64,000 nucleotides of DNA, taken from Candidatus Kapaibacterium sp. Its GTDB lineage: Bacteria; Bacteroidota; Ignavibacteria; Kapaibacteriales; WFXC01. The notes beneath the pieces are model-generated. The model was not told where the DNA came from, did no database searches, and was given only the letters and a program-made list of their open reading frames with translations. The position numbers and the translations under genes were made by a program. Shown in pieces: positions 28,162 through 37,169 of the stretch (positions within the stretch are counted from its first letter, which is position 1; each line of letters begins with the position of its first letter). The stretch is taken from assembly GCA_015490805.1 (NCBI GenBank), contig WFXC01000036.1, positions 17,029-81,028 of the forward strand, in the 5' to 3' direction.

Positions 28162-29631
28162 TCATTGGAGCTGTTTCCATATCTGCCACATTTGCTGGAT
28201 GGAAGGGCAAACGTTCGTGAAAAGCTGGAATTGATAGCGTGCCTGATGAAGAAATAGCTCAATCCCGGTGATAATTGCAGCAACGCCCTGCTGTCGTGCA
28301 GTCTGGACCAGCAGCGTTTCGGCAGGGTTGTGCACCACTTCTACCAGTACTATCTGAGGTTGGAGATAAGGAGTCAATGGCAGCATCTGCTCCGTATTGG
28401 GAACCATCCCAACAGGAGTGGCGTGAATGAGGATGTCAACCGGTGCTGGTAGTGGCGCACCCAGAGGGAGGGAAGAGCAGTGGAAGTGCGTCGCCAGCGC
28501 TTTGCGTTTTGCAGCCGATCGCCCCATCACCCAGATCTGAGAAACGCCCATTTGCTGGAGTACGCCGATGGCAGTTCGGGCAGTGGCGCCCGTGCCAACG
28601 ACCAATGCCCGGCGGAGTTGGGATTGGAAGGGAAGCAGCAGCTCGCGCAGCGCCAGAAAATCGGTATTGAAGGCTGCCCAGTGGTCTTCCCGTCGAAGAA
28701 TGGTATTGCAAACCCCTGTCATCTGGACTTCAGGTGACCGTTCTTCACACATTGCCACCGCTGTTTGTTTGTGCGGAATCGTGATGCTGGCACCATCCAG
28801 CCACGACTGCCAGGCGGCGAATGCAGCAGAAAAGTCAGGATCGGGGAAATTGAGGTAGAGCCAGCGATCTGCATAGCCGAAAAGTGCCAGCAGGGCGTTG
28901 TGGAGTTGCCATCCCCGACTTTGGTGCAGGGGATAGCCGAAAAGTCCCAGCAGCCGGGTCTCTGGCGTTTTTTGATCCAGCCGATACCATCGAAGTTCCT
29001 CCATAGTTGGTTGTCCGGCCGCCGTTCGTTCAGTTCCGGCAGCGATGTATGTCCACGCATTTCCCAGGATCGCAGCCCAGAGGCGGGTGCTGGTCGCATT
29101 TTCGCCGGAGCAGTGAACGATAAATTTTTTATTCTGCGATTTCCAGAAATCAATGAGGGCAGTGACCGTACGCATACAGCGGGCGAATCCATCGGGCAGA
29201 ACACACTTGTACACCGCAGCAGGAATTGCTGCCATTGCGCGTACTGTGGTATCGACAGACTGTGCGGTTGTAAAATGGGCTGAAAGCACGCCGCGGCGGG
29301 CGAAAACCGTGTTGAGAAAATCCTGATCAAAGGCGGCAATCCCCTGGATATCCACATCGATCCACTGGCATCCTGCTTCAATAGCTGCTTGGTAGAGCTG
29401 CACCCATTGGCGCATTGAGCCCTCCCATTCACCACCTTCTTCTCTGCGTCGAATTGTGGCAATGATTGGCTGGGGGATTTGCTGCCGGGCTGCCTGCCAG
29501 TCGGGCGTTTGCCAGCGATCCGCACGGAGTTCCACCAGATCTGCCGACTGGCTAATCTCTGCTAAGGTCGGCAGATTGTGGATCGAACTGATCCAGAACG
29601 AGAGGCAGGTTTTGAAGGGATTCCCACGCAT
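28162..29631 (-). CDS. aroDE: fused 3-dehydroquinate dehydratase (type I) / shikimate dehydrogenase
   Basis: One 489-aa chain covers two successive pathway steps. Residues about 1-215 are type I dehydroquinase: LVELRADRW, IIATIRRREEGG, the catalytic His in LSAHFTT and the Schiff-base Lys in AAVYKCVLPDG. Residues 225-489 are AroE: LFGYPLHQSRGWQLHNALL, the catalytic Lys in ITIPHKQTA, FNTDF, the NADP loop VVGTGATARTAI and IHATPVGM. Such fusions are known in plants, chlamydiae and some FCB bacteria. The start is uncertain: ATG 29631 gives [13 protein letters not shown] but overlaps aroB by 80 bases. Confidence 0.9.
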   Translation of the reverse strand: MRGNPFKTCLSFWISSIHNLPTLAEISQSADLVELRADRWQTPDWQAARQQIPQPIIATIRRREEGGEWEGSMRQWVQLYQAAIEAGCQWIDVDIQGIAAFDQDFLNTVFARRGVLSAHFTTAQSVDTTVRAMAAIPAAVYKCVLPDGFARCMRTVTALIDFWKSQNKKFIVHCSGENATSTRLWAAILGNAWTYIAAGTERTAAGQPTMEELRWYRLDQKTPETRLLGLFGYPLHQSRGWQLHNALLALFGYADRWLYLNFPDPDFSAAFAAWQSWLDGASITIPHKQTAVAMCEERSPEVQMTGVCNTILRREDHWAAFNTDFLALRELLLPFQSQLRRALVVGTGATARTAIGVLQQMGVSQIWVMGRSAAKRKALATHFHCSSLPLGAPLPAPVDILIHATPVGMVPNTEQMLPLTPYLQPQIVLVEVVHNPAETLLVQTARQQGVAAIITGIELFLHQARYQFQLFTNVCPSIQQMWQIWKQLQ

Positions 29632-30703
29632 AGAGAAATTCCGATTGCGAAACAGGCTCATAGAGACACGGATCGCCAATGGTGTGGAGGAGGCTACAGC
29701 GCACCTCGTCATCCGATTTCTTGTCGTGCTGCATCCATCGCCACAGCTCGTCTGGATCAGCGTTCAGCAATTGGAGCACGCTGGGTTCTGGATAGCGTTC
29801 CAGAAGTGTTTGTAGTTCTTTTAAGAGGTATCCCGGACAGGAGCAGAGGCGTTGCGACAGCAGTAATTCCACTGCCATTCCAACCAAGATCGCCGCTCCG
29901 TGGGAGATCGTGTAGTCGAAATACCGTTCCAGGGCGTGTCCAACAGTATGCCCAAAATTCAGCGAGGAGCGATACCAGCGTTCATCAGGATCGTGTTCAA
30001 CGACCCATTTCTTCCAGTGCAAAGATCGACGGATGATACGCTGGACCCAGACAGAGTCTCGTGCTCGAATTTCCCGGTAATATTTCTTCAAAACGGTCAA
30101 CAACTGGACGTCGAACAGAAGAGCATACTTAATCACCTCGGCTAAACCATTGACCCATTCAGCCCACGGCAGCGTTCGGAGGAAACGGGTGCGGATGAAA
30201 ACAGCGGTGGGATAATGAAATGCACCGAGCAGATTTTTACCCTGTGGATGGTTGATACCTACCTTCCCGCCCAGACAGCTATCCACCTGTGCCAGTAACG
30301 TGGTGGGGAAGAACACATAGCGGATACCCCGGTGAATAGTCGCTGCTACGAAACCGGCAAGATCGCCCAGCGTTCCACCCCCGACGATAACGATCAGCAC
30401 ATGCCGATTGATTCTGGCGTTTAATAAAACATCTTCCAGAATGTCCCGGAAACGTCGCGATTTATATGGTTCTCCCGCCGGGAATAAGACTACCAGGTCA
30501 GTCTTTTCCGTGTTCTCCTGGTAATACTCTAGGATTTTTGAATGCAGTTGGTTAACGGTTGCATCCACGATCCAGAAAATCCGGTCAATGCGAAAAGGGT
30601 ATACCTGCAACCACCACTGCCACTGATCGTGTAGGGCGGGTGCAATAACAAATGGTATGGGATCGAGCTTCCGATCACGGATGTTCAAGGTAAGAGTGTC
30701 CAT
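29552..30703 (-). CDS. aroB: 3-dehydroquinate synthase
   Basis: Cyclises DAHP to 3-dehydroquinate with NAD and a divalent metal. Motifs: [14 protein letters not shown], the glycine-rich [39 protein letters not shown], and metal ligands in [11 protein letters not shown] and [11 protein letters not shown]. At 383 aa it is slightly longer than average because of a C-terminal tail. Start overlaps the DAHP synthase gene by 29 bases. Confidence 0.96.
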   Translation of the reverse strand: MDTLTLNIRDRKLDPIPFVIAPALHDQWQWWLQVYPFRIDRIFWIVDATVNQLHSKILEYYQENTEKTDLVVLFPAGEPYKSRRFRDILEDVLLNARINRHVLIVIVGGGTLGDLAGFVAATIHRGIRYVFFPTTLLAQVDSCLGGKVGINHPQGKNLLGAFHYPTAVFIRTRFLRTLPWAEWVNGLAEVIKYALLFDVQLLTVLKKYYREIRARDSVWVQRIIRRSLHWKKWVVEHDPDERWYRSSLNFGHTVGHALERYFDYTISHGAAILVGMAVELLLSQRLCSCPGYLLKELQTLLERYPEPSVLQLLNADPDELWRWMQHDKKSDDEVRCSLLHTIGDPCLYEPVSQSEFLYAWESLQNLPLVLDQFDPQSADLSRD

Positions 30704-31517
30704 AGCTGCGGCGCCACTCCAAGAATGAGCGAATTTTTTTCATCATTTCCTGGAATTGGGTAAGGGTCAGTGCCTGATCTGCATCAGAGAGTGCTCGATG
30801 GGGGCGCGGGTGTACTTCTACCATAATGCCGTCGGCACCTGCGGCTAAAGCTGCCAGGCTCATTGGCTCAATGTACTCCGGTCGACCAGTTCCGTGGCTG
30901 GGGTCGACAATGATGGGCAAATGGGAATACTGTTTGATCGCCGGAACAATACTGAGGTCCAGAGTATTTCGGGTGAAGTCCGAAAAACCGCGAATGCCGC
31001 GCTCGCACAGAACAACGTTCGGATTCCCTTCTGCTAAGATGTACTCGGCACTCATCAGGAACTCATACAGGGTAGCAGACATCCCGCGTTTCAGAAGCAC
31101 GGGTTTATCCTGCCGTCCGACGGCTCGCAGCAGGGGGTAGTTGTACATATTCCGACTGCCAATTTGAAGCATATCTGCATACTCAGCAACAAGCGGTACA
31201 TCGGCAGGATCCAGGACTTCGGTAACAATTCCCAGTCCCGTTATTTCCCGTGCCTGTGCCAGAAGTTCCAGTCCTTTTGCACCCAATCCCTGAAAGTCAT
31301 ATGGGCTGGTGCGCGGTTTGAATGCGCCGCCCCGAAGTAAATGCGCGCCAGCTTCTTTGACCGCCAGCGCCGTTTCCACAATCTGTTCCGCACTTTCTAC
31401 CGCACAGGGACCAGCAATCACAACCGGCTCACCACTTCCAATAAAAACCGATCCAATGCTCACGACCGTATCTTCGGGCTGGTACTGTCGTGAAGCATAC
31501 TTCCACGATTCTTTCAT
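30675..31517 (-). CDS. aroF: 3-deoxy-7-phosphoheptulonate synthase, type Ib
   Basis: First enzyme of the shikimate pathway, condensing PEP and erythrose-4-phosphate. The 280-aa protein matches the short beta-type class that resembles KDO8P synthase: [55 protein letters not shown], the metal-binding CERGIRGF and [14 protein letters not shown]. No ACT or chorismate mutase domain is attached. Bacillus-type enzymes of this class are regulated through such fusions, so control here must be by another route. First gene of the minus-strand aro operon. Confidence 0.94.
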   Translation of the reverse strand: MKESWKYASRQYQPEDTVVSIGSVFIGSGEPVVIAGPCAVESAEQIVETALAVKEAGAHLLRGGAFKPRTSPYDFQGLGAKGLELLAQAREITGLGIVTEVLDPADVPLVAEYADMLQIGSRNMYNYPLLRAVGRQDKPVLLKRGMSATLYEFLMSAEYILAEGNPNVVLCERGIRGFSDFTRNTLDLSIVPAIKQYSHLPIIVDPSHGTGRPEYIEPMSLAALAAGADGIMVEVHPRPHRALSDADQALTLTQFQEMMKKIRSFLEWRRSYGHSYLEHP

Positions 31518-31611
31518 CCGCCCCTCTTTCCCTTTGCAACTTTGTACCGAGATTCAGCAGACGGTGATCGAAAAACTTCATTGAGAAGAGGAAAAAACGT
31601 TCACTCTGAAA

Positions 31612-31677
31612 AGAGCCAGCTACCTCACAGACCATGGCTCTCCACTGAGCACGACTGCCAGCCGTCTAAGGCGGGCA
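31612..31677 (+). promoter_or_regulatory. two-hairpin leader upstream of mgtE
   Basis: Hairpin 1 pairs AGAGCCA (31612-31618) with TGGCTCT (31635-31641). Hairpin 2 pairs TGCCAGCC (31656-31663) with GGCGGGCA (31670-31677), one mismatch, loop GTCTAA. The mgtE ribosome site GGGGAG follows at 31691. The layout suggests a structured 5' UTR that could respond to magnesium, but it does not match the M-box as I know it. It lies between divergent genes, so part of it may simply be promoter DNA. Confidence 0.35.
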
Positions 31678-31703
31678 CAGAAAAACAACCGGGGAGTAGA
31701 TGA

Positions 31704-33086
31704 ATGATGATTGTTGCAGCAGTCTTGCCCGAAATACGGGAACTTTTGCAACAGCGGGATTTTATGACCATTCGGTCTGTTCTGGAGGAATGGCATCCGG
31801 TCGAAATTGCAGAGTTGATTGAACATCTGGAGCCGCACGAACAGGCACTGCTGTTCCGCATCCTGCCTACGGAATTAGCTGCCGATGTTTTTGAGTATCT
31901 GGAACTGGAGCAGCAGAAGGCATTGTTGCAGACCTTAGCACAGCGAGAAATTGCTTCGATACTCAATGAAATGGATCCGGATGACCGGACAGCGCTGCTG
32001 GAGGAATTGCCGGGCAATGTGGTGCAACAACTGCTCAATCTGTTGTCTCCAGAGGAACGGGAAATTGCTCAGGCGCTCCTTGCCTATCCGGAGGAAAGCG
32101 TTGGACGCTTAATGACAACGGACTTTGTGGCAGTCCGGGCACACTGGACCGTGCAGAAAGTGCTGGACTATATCCGAACTTATGGCAAGGATAGCGAGAC
32201 GTTGAACATTTTGTATGTCACCGATGACCAGGGAAAACTGATTGGAGAGTTGCCGATTCGGAAATTGCTGCTGGCAGAACCTGAAAGCTATGTCTTCGAC
32301 ATTATGAACGAACATTTTCCCTTCCTGTACGCCACCGATCCTCAGGAGAAAGCGATTGAAGTGTTTAAAGAGTACGATCGCGTGGCATTGCCGGTGATTG
32401 ATACCCGTGGATATTTGCTGGGAATCGTCACCGTTGATGACATTCTGGATGTGGTGGAAGAAGAAGACACGGAGGATATTCAAAAGTTTGGGGGAATGGA
32501 GGCGCTGGAAACCAGCTATACTGCAACGCCACTACTGGAAATGGTACGGAAGCGAGGAATGTGGCTGATTCTTCTTTTTGTCGGTGAAATGTTTACCGCC
32601 ACCGCCCTGGGATATTTCGAGCATCAAATTGCCCAAGCGGTCATCTTAGCATTGTTTATTCCCCTGCTGATTTCCAGTGGTGGCAATTCTGGATCACAGA
32701 CCGCAACCCTTGTGATTCGGGCAATGGCATTGGGGGAATTGCAGCTGGGAGACTGGAAAAAAGTTTTGCGTCGGGAACTCCTGACTGGACTCCTGTTGGG
32801 TGCAATGCTGGGCATTCTGGGCTTTATGCGGGCAGCTTTTACCGCTGCCACGGATCCGCGATACCATAGCTTCTGGCATCTTATTGGATTCACCGTGTTT
32901 CTGGCACTGGTTGGCATTGTACTCTGGGGAACCATCGTTGGCTCGATGCTGCCTTTCTTGCTGCGCCGCCTGGGACTGGATCCTGCCACTTCTTCTGCCC
33001 CTTTCGTTGCAACCCTGGTGGATGTGACCGGGATTATCATCTACTTCACTGTTGCCAACCTGATTTTGTATGGTATTTTGTTGTAA
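31704..33086 (+). CDS. mgtE: magnesium transporter MgtE
   Basis: Magnesium channel of the MgtE family, 460 aa. The N-terminal helical superhelix (residues about 1-135) contains repeated acidic pairs such as LNEMDPDDRTALLEELP. Two CBS domains follow at about 135-265, with VGRLMTTDFVAV and YVFDIMNEHFPFLYATDP. The C-terminal part has five membrane helices and the family signature SSGGNSGSQTATLVIRA. CBS and N domains close the channel when cytosolic magnesium is high. ATG 31704 has GGGGAG nine bases upstream. Confidence 0.95.
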   Translation: MMIVAAVLPEIRELLQQRDFMTIRSVLEEWHPVEIAELIEHLEPHEQALLFRILPTELAADVFEYLELEQQKALLQTLAQREIASILNEMDPDDRTALLEELPGNVVQQLLNLLSPEEREIAQALLAYPEESVGRLMTTDFVAVRAHWTVQKVLDYIRTYGKDSETLNILYVTDDQGKLIGELPIRKLLLAEPESYVFDIMNEHFPFLYATDPQEKAIEVFKEYDRVALPVIDTRGYLLGIVTVDDILDVVEEEDTEDIQKFGGMEALETSYTATPLLEMVRKRGMWLILLFVGEMFTATALGYFEHQIAQAVILALFIPLLISSGGNSGSQTATLVIRAMALGELQLGDWKKVLRRELLTGLLLGAMLGILGFMRAAFTAATDPRYHSFWHLIGFTVFLALVGIVLWGTIVGSMLPFLLRRLGLDPATSSAPFVATLVDVTGIIIYFTVANLILYGILL

Positions 33087-33161
33087 GCGGTCGCTGCCGC
33101 AGTGATTGCGGTTTGAAAAGCGGAGAAAACAGCTTTGTGAGTCCATTGGGACTTTCTCACA

Positions 33162-33191
33162 TTGCCCTTCTTTGCTTCTTCCGTAAATTTG
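33162..33191 (+). promoter_or_regulatory. Bacteroidota-type promoter for the Tricorn-lexA-birA operon
   Basis: TTG at 33162-33164, a 19-base spacer, then TAAATTTG at 33184-33191. This fits the -33 TTG / -7 TAnnTTTG pattern described for the housekeeping sigma factor of Flavobacterium and Bacteroides. Transcription would start about 50 bases before the protease ATG. Confidence 0.6.
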
Positions 33192-33248
33192 TACTTTTCG
33201 GGCATTTGTTAGAATGGTAGAGGATCAAAAGAAGTGGATCGGAGCACA

Positions 33249-36200
33249 ATGCAACAACACAACGGGTATTACCGATTCCCGACAATCTGGAAGGACAAAA
33301 TTGCTTTTGTTGCCGAAGATGATCTCTGGATCACGACAACAGCGGCAGGGGTAGCGCAGCGACTCACCAAAAGCAAAGGTAAAATTGCCCATCCCCGTTT
33401 CTCACCCGATGGCAGGTGGATTGCCTACATCGCAACGGAAGAAGGTGTTCCTGATGTCTACGTAATGCCGGCAGAGGGAGGAGAGCCGCGTCGACTTACC
33501 TTCTGGGGAGCTGCCTGGGTATTCTTGGGATGGTCGCCGGATAGTTCTCAGGTGATTTTTGCCAGCAATGCCTGGCAACCGTTTCGCCAGATGGTGAAAC
33601 TGTATGCTATTGGACTTGAGGGAGGCGATCCTGTTGAGTTACCATATGGATTGGCGTTTAGCATTGCGTATGAGCCGGGAGGTAAAGGAGTGCTGATCGG
33701 ACGCAATACCACAGACTATGCACGATGGAAACGATATCGAGGAGGAACGGTTGGCGTTCTGTGGATCGACCGCAAGGGATCGGGGCAGTTTACTCGGTTG
33801 TTGCCCGATCTGACAGGGAATCTGACGGCGCCAATGTGGATTGGAAAACGAATTTATTTTCTCTCTGATCACGAAGGGATCGGGAATTTGTATTCGTGTA
33901 CGCCGCAGGGAGAGGATCTGCGGCGCCACACTCACCATACTGAATTTTATGCCCGTAATGCAAGTACCGATGGGCACCGAATTGTGTATCACGCCGGGGG
34001 GGATCTGTACGTTTTTGATCCTGAAACTGATACAACGCAACAGGTGCCAGTTGAGATTCGCAGTCCTCGGGAAGCGCGCCAGCGAAAGTTTGTTTCCCCA
34101 ACGAAATTTTTTGAACGCTTTACGCCTCATCCTGAAGGACATTCTCTCTGCGTGACGATTCGTGGGAAAACATTCCTTTTTCCTAATTGGGAGGGAGCCG
34201 TACTGCAATTGGGAAAAACGCAGGGAGTACGCTACCGGTTGTGTAGCTGGATGCCTGACAAACAGCATTTGCTGACGGTATCCGATGAGACCGGTGAAGA
34301 AATGCTGGAGCTTTATCATCTGGATGATTTGACAACACCGAAAAAGCGATACCCGAAGCTGGATATCGGTCATCCGCTTGAGATGGCAATTTCACCCCGG
34401 CGTAATTTTGCTGCTATCACTAATCACCGAAATGAGCTCTTGCTGATCAATCTGGATACTGGACGTTCGAAGGTGATCGATCGGAGCGAGTATGCTGTGT
34501 TACAGGGAATCGATTGGTCCCCCGATGGGCAGTGGCTGACCTACAGCATTGCTGAAACGCCCCATACGTTTTCCATCAAACTGTATAATGTCAAAACTCG
34601 CAAGAAACATCTGGTTACCCAGCCTCGTTTTCGTGATATCCAGCCAACTTTCGATCCGCAAGGGCGGTATTTGTATTTCCTCTCGTATCGGGAGTTCAAC
34701 CCGGTATATGACAGCCTCTACTTCGACCTGGGATTTCCGAAAGGAGCACGCCCCTATTTGATTATGTTGCAAAAAGATGCACCTTCGCCATTCGATAAAG
34801 AACCGCGATTGGTGACGGCTGCCAGACCGCAGCCTCAATCAAAGGCGAAAGGAAAACAGTCGAAGGATACGGCAAAGCAGGATACGGTCCCATCGGTACA
34901 CATCGACTTTGAGGGTATTGAGCAACGCATTCGGCAATTTCCCGTGCCGGAAAACCGGTATGTGGATATTCAAGGGACGGCTGAGGCAGTCTTTCTGCTT
35001 TCCGTTTCGCCAACCGGCAGCCTGGAGCAGCAGGCAACCGGCGGTGAATTGGGAATGTACCATTTTCAAAAGCGACGCTATATCACGTTGGCACAGGATG
35101 TACAGGTGTTTAGTCTCTCAGCCGATCGCCAGCATTTGGCGTATCAGACGAAAGACAACCGACTGCGGGTTGTCAAAGTTGCCACAGCGGTCAATACTGA
35201 AAAACTGCCGGATAGCACTGCCTATACGGAAGAAGGAGGATGGATCAACCTTGGACGAATTCGAGTTGAAGTGGATCCTGCTGCTGAATATCGGCAAATT
35301 TTGCGAGAAGTGTGGCGTTTGCAGCGTGAACATTTCTGGACTGCTGATATGGGTGGTATTGATTGGGAGGCAATTTATCAGCGTTATGCGCCTTTGCTGG
35401 ATCGGATTACCACCCGCGATGAGCTGTCGGATCTGATCTGGGAACTGCAGGGCGAGCTGGGAACCTCGCACGCCTACGAATTTGGTGGCGATTATCCGGT
35501 GCCGCCGCAGTATCTGCCGGGCTTTCTGGGGGCAGACATCCAGTTTGACCCAAAGGTACAGGCGTACCGGATCACGAAGGTTTATCAGGGGGATCCGTGG
35601 AAGGAAGACAGCAGCTCGCCACTGGCACGCTTTGGATCCCAGATTCGAGAAGGGGATTTGTTATTGGCAATCAACGGGCGAAAACTGAGCAAGCAGCATC
35701 CGCCGTGTGAAGCATTGATCAATCACGCTCACGATGAAATTGCTATTACCGTTGCCCGGTCGAAGCGACACAAAAAACGCACGTTTGTCATTCGAACGCT
35801 GCGGTCTGAACGGCTGGCTCGCTATCGCGACTGGGTCGAGCATAATCGTGCTTATGTGCGAGCAAAAACGAAGGGACGGGTAGGCTATGTGCACATTCCG
35901 GATATGGGACCACACGGATTTGCGGAATTTCACCGGTACTTTTTGCAGGAATCTGCTGCAGAGGCATTGATCGTGGATGTGCGGTATAACGGTGGGGGGC
36001 ATGTGTCGCAACTGATTCTGGAAAAACTGCTGCGTCGTCCGCTGGCTTTTATATTCCGCCGCTGGGGAAGCCCGGAGCCATATCCTTCGTATGCACTCAG
36101 TGGGCCGATCGTTGCCATTACCAATGAGTATGCTGGATCCGACGGCGATATTTTTAGCCATAGCTTTAAAATGCTGCGGCTGGGCAAATTGATCGGGAAG

Positions 36201-36512
36201 CGAACGTGGGGCGGTGTCGTTGGCATTTCACCGCGCTATCGGCTGGTCGATGGGACGCTAACTACTCAGCCGGAATTTTCTTTCTGGTTTACGGATGTGG
36301 AATGGCAGATTGAGAACCACGGAACTGAGCCAGATATTGAAGTTGAAATTACACCGCAGGATTGGGCGCGGGGAAAAGATCCGCAACTGGATAAAGCCAT
36401 TGCTGTAGTATTGCAGGAGCTCAAGCACTTCCCAGTTGCCAGGCCCCGCTTTACTTATCGTCCGCAGTTAGCAGCGCCGCAGACATTGCGGAAACCACGT
36501 TCGACAGCATAA
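33249..36512 (+). CDS. Tricorn-like S41 protease
   Basis: Large protease of 1087 aa built like archaeal Tricorn. The first ~650 residues form two beta-propellers (repeats such as HPRFSPDGRWIAYIATEEGVPDVYV and IDWSPDGQWLTYS). A charged linker (KAKGKQSKDTAKQD) lies near residue 530. After a helical segment comes a PDZ domain (GDLLLAINGRKLS) and an S41 domain. Catalytic candidates: Ser-His in LGTSHAYEFGG, the nucleophile in EYAGSDGDIFSH and the downstream Glu in NHGTEPDIEVE. No signal peptide, so it is cytoplasmic and may degrade proteasome- or protease-made peptides. ATG 33249 has GGAG eight bases upstream and is preferred over GTG 33234. Confidence 0.92.
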   Translation: MQQHNGYYRFPTIWKDKIAFVAEDDLWITTTAAGVAQRLTKSKGKIAHPRFSPDGRWIAYIATEEGVPDVYVMPAEGGEPRRLTFWGAAWVFLGWSPDSSQVIFASNAWQPFRQMVKLYAIGLEGGDPVELPYGLAFSIAYEPGGKGVLIGRNTTDYARWKRYRGGTVGVLWIDRKGSGQFTRLLPDLTGNLTAPMWIGKRIYFLSDHEGIGNLYSCTPQGEDLRRHTHHTEFYARNASTDGHRIVYHAGGDLYVFDPETDTTQQVPVEIRSPREARQRKFVSPTKFFERFTPHPEGHSLCVTIRGKTFLFPNWEGAVLQLGKTQGVRYRLCSWMPDKQHLLTVSDETGEEMLELYHLDDLTTPKKRYPKLDIGHPLEMAISPRRNFAAITNHRNELLLINLDTGRSKVIDRSEYAVLQGIDWSPDGQWLTYSIAETPHTFSIKLYNVKTRKKHLVTQPRFRDIQPTFDPQGRYLYFLSYREFNPVYDSLYFDLGFPKGARPYLIMLQKDAPSPFDKEPRLVTAARPQPQSKAKGKQSKDTAKQDTVPSVHIDFEGIEQRIRQFPVPENRYVDIQGTAEAVFLLSVSPTGSLEQQATGGELGMYHFQKRRYITLAQDVQVFSLSADRQHLAYQTKDNRLRVVKVATAVNTEKLPDSTAYTEEGGWINLGRIRVEVDPAAEYRQILREVWRLQREHFWTADMGGIDWEAIYQRYAPLLDRITTRDELSDLIWELQGELGTSHAYEFGGDYPVPPQYLPGFLGADIQFDPKVQAYRITKVYQGDPWKEDSSSPLARFGSQIREGDLLLAINGRKLSKQHPPCEALINHAHDEIAITVARSKRHKKRTFVIRTLRSERLARYRDWVEHNRAYVRAKTKGRVGYVHIPDMGPHGFAEFHRYFLQESAAEALIVDVRYNGGGHVSQLILEKLLRRPLAFIFRRWGSPEPYPSYALSGPIVAITNEYAGSDGDIFSHSFKMLRLGKLIGKRTWGGVVGISPRYRLVDGTLTTQPEFSFWFTDVEWQIENHGTEPDIEVEITPQDWARGKDPQLDKAIAVVLQELKHFPVARPRFTYRPQLAAPQTLRKPRSTA

Positions 36513-36519
36513 ATGGACG

Positions 36520-37161
36520 ATGCGGTTAGGGTTGACAAAGCGGCAGAGCGAAGTACTGCATTTTTTGCGTGAGTACATTCAGCAAAACGGTTTTCCCCCA
36601 ACGATTCAAGAAATCCAACAACATTTTGGTTTTTCCTCATCCAACGCTGCCAGCTCCGTTCTTCGCGCGCTGGAACGGAAAGGATACATTATCCGAACCC
36701 GAAAGCATTGTGCTCGGTCGATCCAGTTGGTGGATGAAGATTCGCCGTCTTCTGCCCGGCATACGGGCAATGGCAAGCAGATTACAATCATTGGGGAGGG
36801 ATCGGCGGATAATCCGCTTTCTGTGTTCTTAAATCCTCGGGGACAAATTGTGATTGACCCTGCTTTTTATGCTTCCGAGCAGCCCCTCTTCGCTGCTGTT
36901 GTGCCAGATGATGCGCTGGCGCGCGATGGGATTACCGCTGGTGACCTGGTCGTGGTGGAGCAAACAACGCTTTTTCCCCATCGCTCCCTGGTGATTGGCT
37001 TGCTCCATACAACCCTGTTTGTTCGCCACTATCTGGTACAGTCGGATGACCGTATTGAGCTGCGAGCATCGATGAAAGGATTTCCACCGATTAAGTTTAC
37101 CACCGGAGATCCACATATTGCGCTCTTAGGACGCGTCATTGGCATTATGAAACGGCTGTGA
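36520..37161 (+). CDS. lexA: LexA-like repressor with degenerate S24 protease site
   Basis: 213 aa. The N-terminal winged helix is a normal LexA DNA-binding domain: LTKRQSEVLHFLREYI, FPPTIQEIQQHFGF and LRALERKGYI. The C-terminal fold is also LexA-like, but the self-cleavage residues are replaced. Where E. coli has SGMSMKDIGIMDGD, this protein reads PDDALARDGITAGD, so the catalytic Ser is Ala; the Lys in VTVKR is Arg in LFVRH. The Ala-Gly cleavage bond appears as SADNP. If real, it binds DNA but cannot be inactivated by RecA-stimulated self-cleavage. It lies seven bases after the Tricorn gene and eight before birA. Confidence 0.82.
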   Translation: MRLGLTKRQSEVLHFLREYIQQNGFPPTIQEIQQHFGFSSSNAASSVLRALERKGYIIRTRKHCARSIQLVDEDSPSSARHTGNGKQITIIGEGSADNPLSVFLNPRGQIVIDPAFYASEQPLFAAVVPDDALARDGITAGDLVVVEQTTLFPHRSLVIGLLHTTLFVRHYLVQSDDRIELRASMKGFPPIKFTTGDPHIALLGRVIGIMKRL

Positions 37162-37169
37162 CACCCTGA

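Noticed and set aside
28162..29712. aroD and aroE as two genes merged by a sequencing frameshift
   Set aside because: The frame is continuous, both halves are in the usual order, and natural fusions of these enzymes are known.
33097..33111. Terminator after mgtE (CCGCA-GTGAT-TGCGG)
   Set aside because: The stem has only five pairs and is followed by TTTG rather than a T run, so it is too weak to call.
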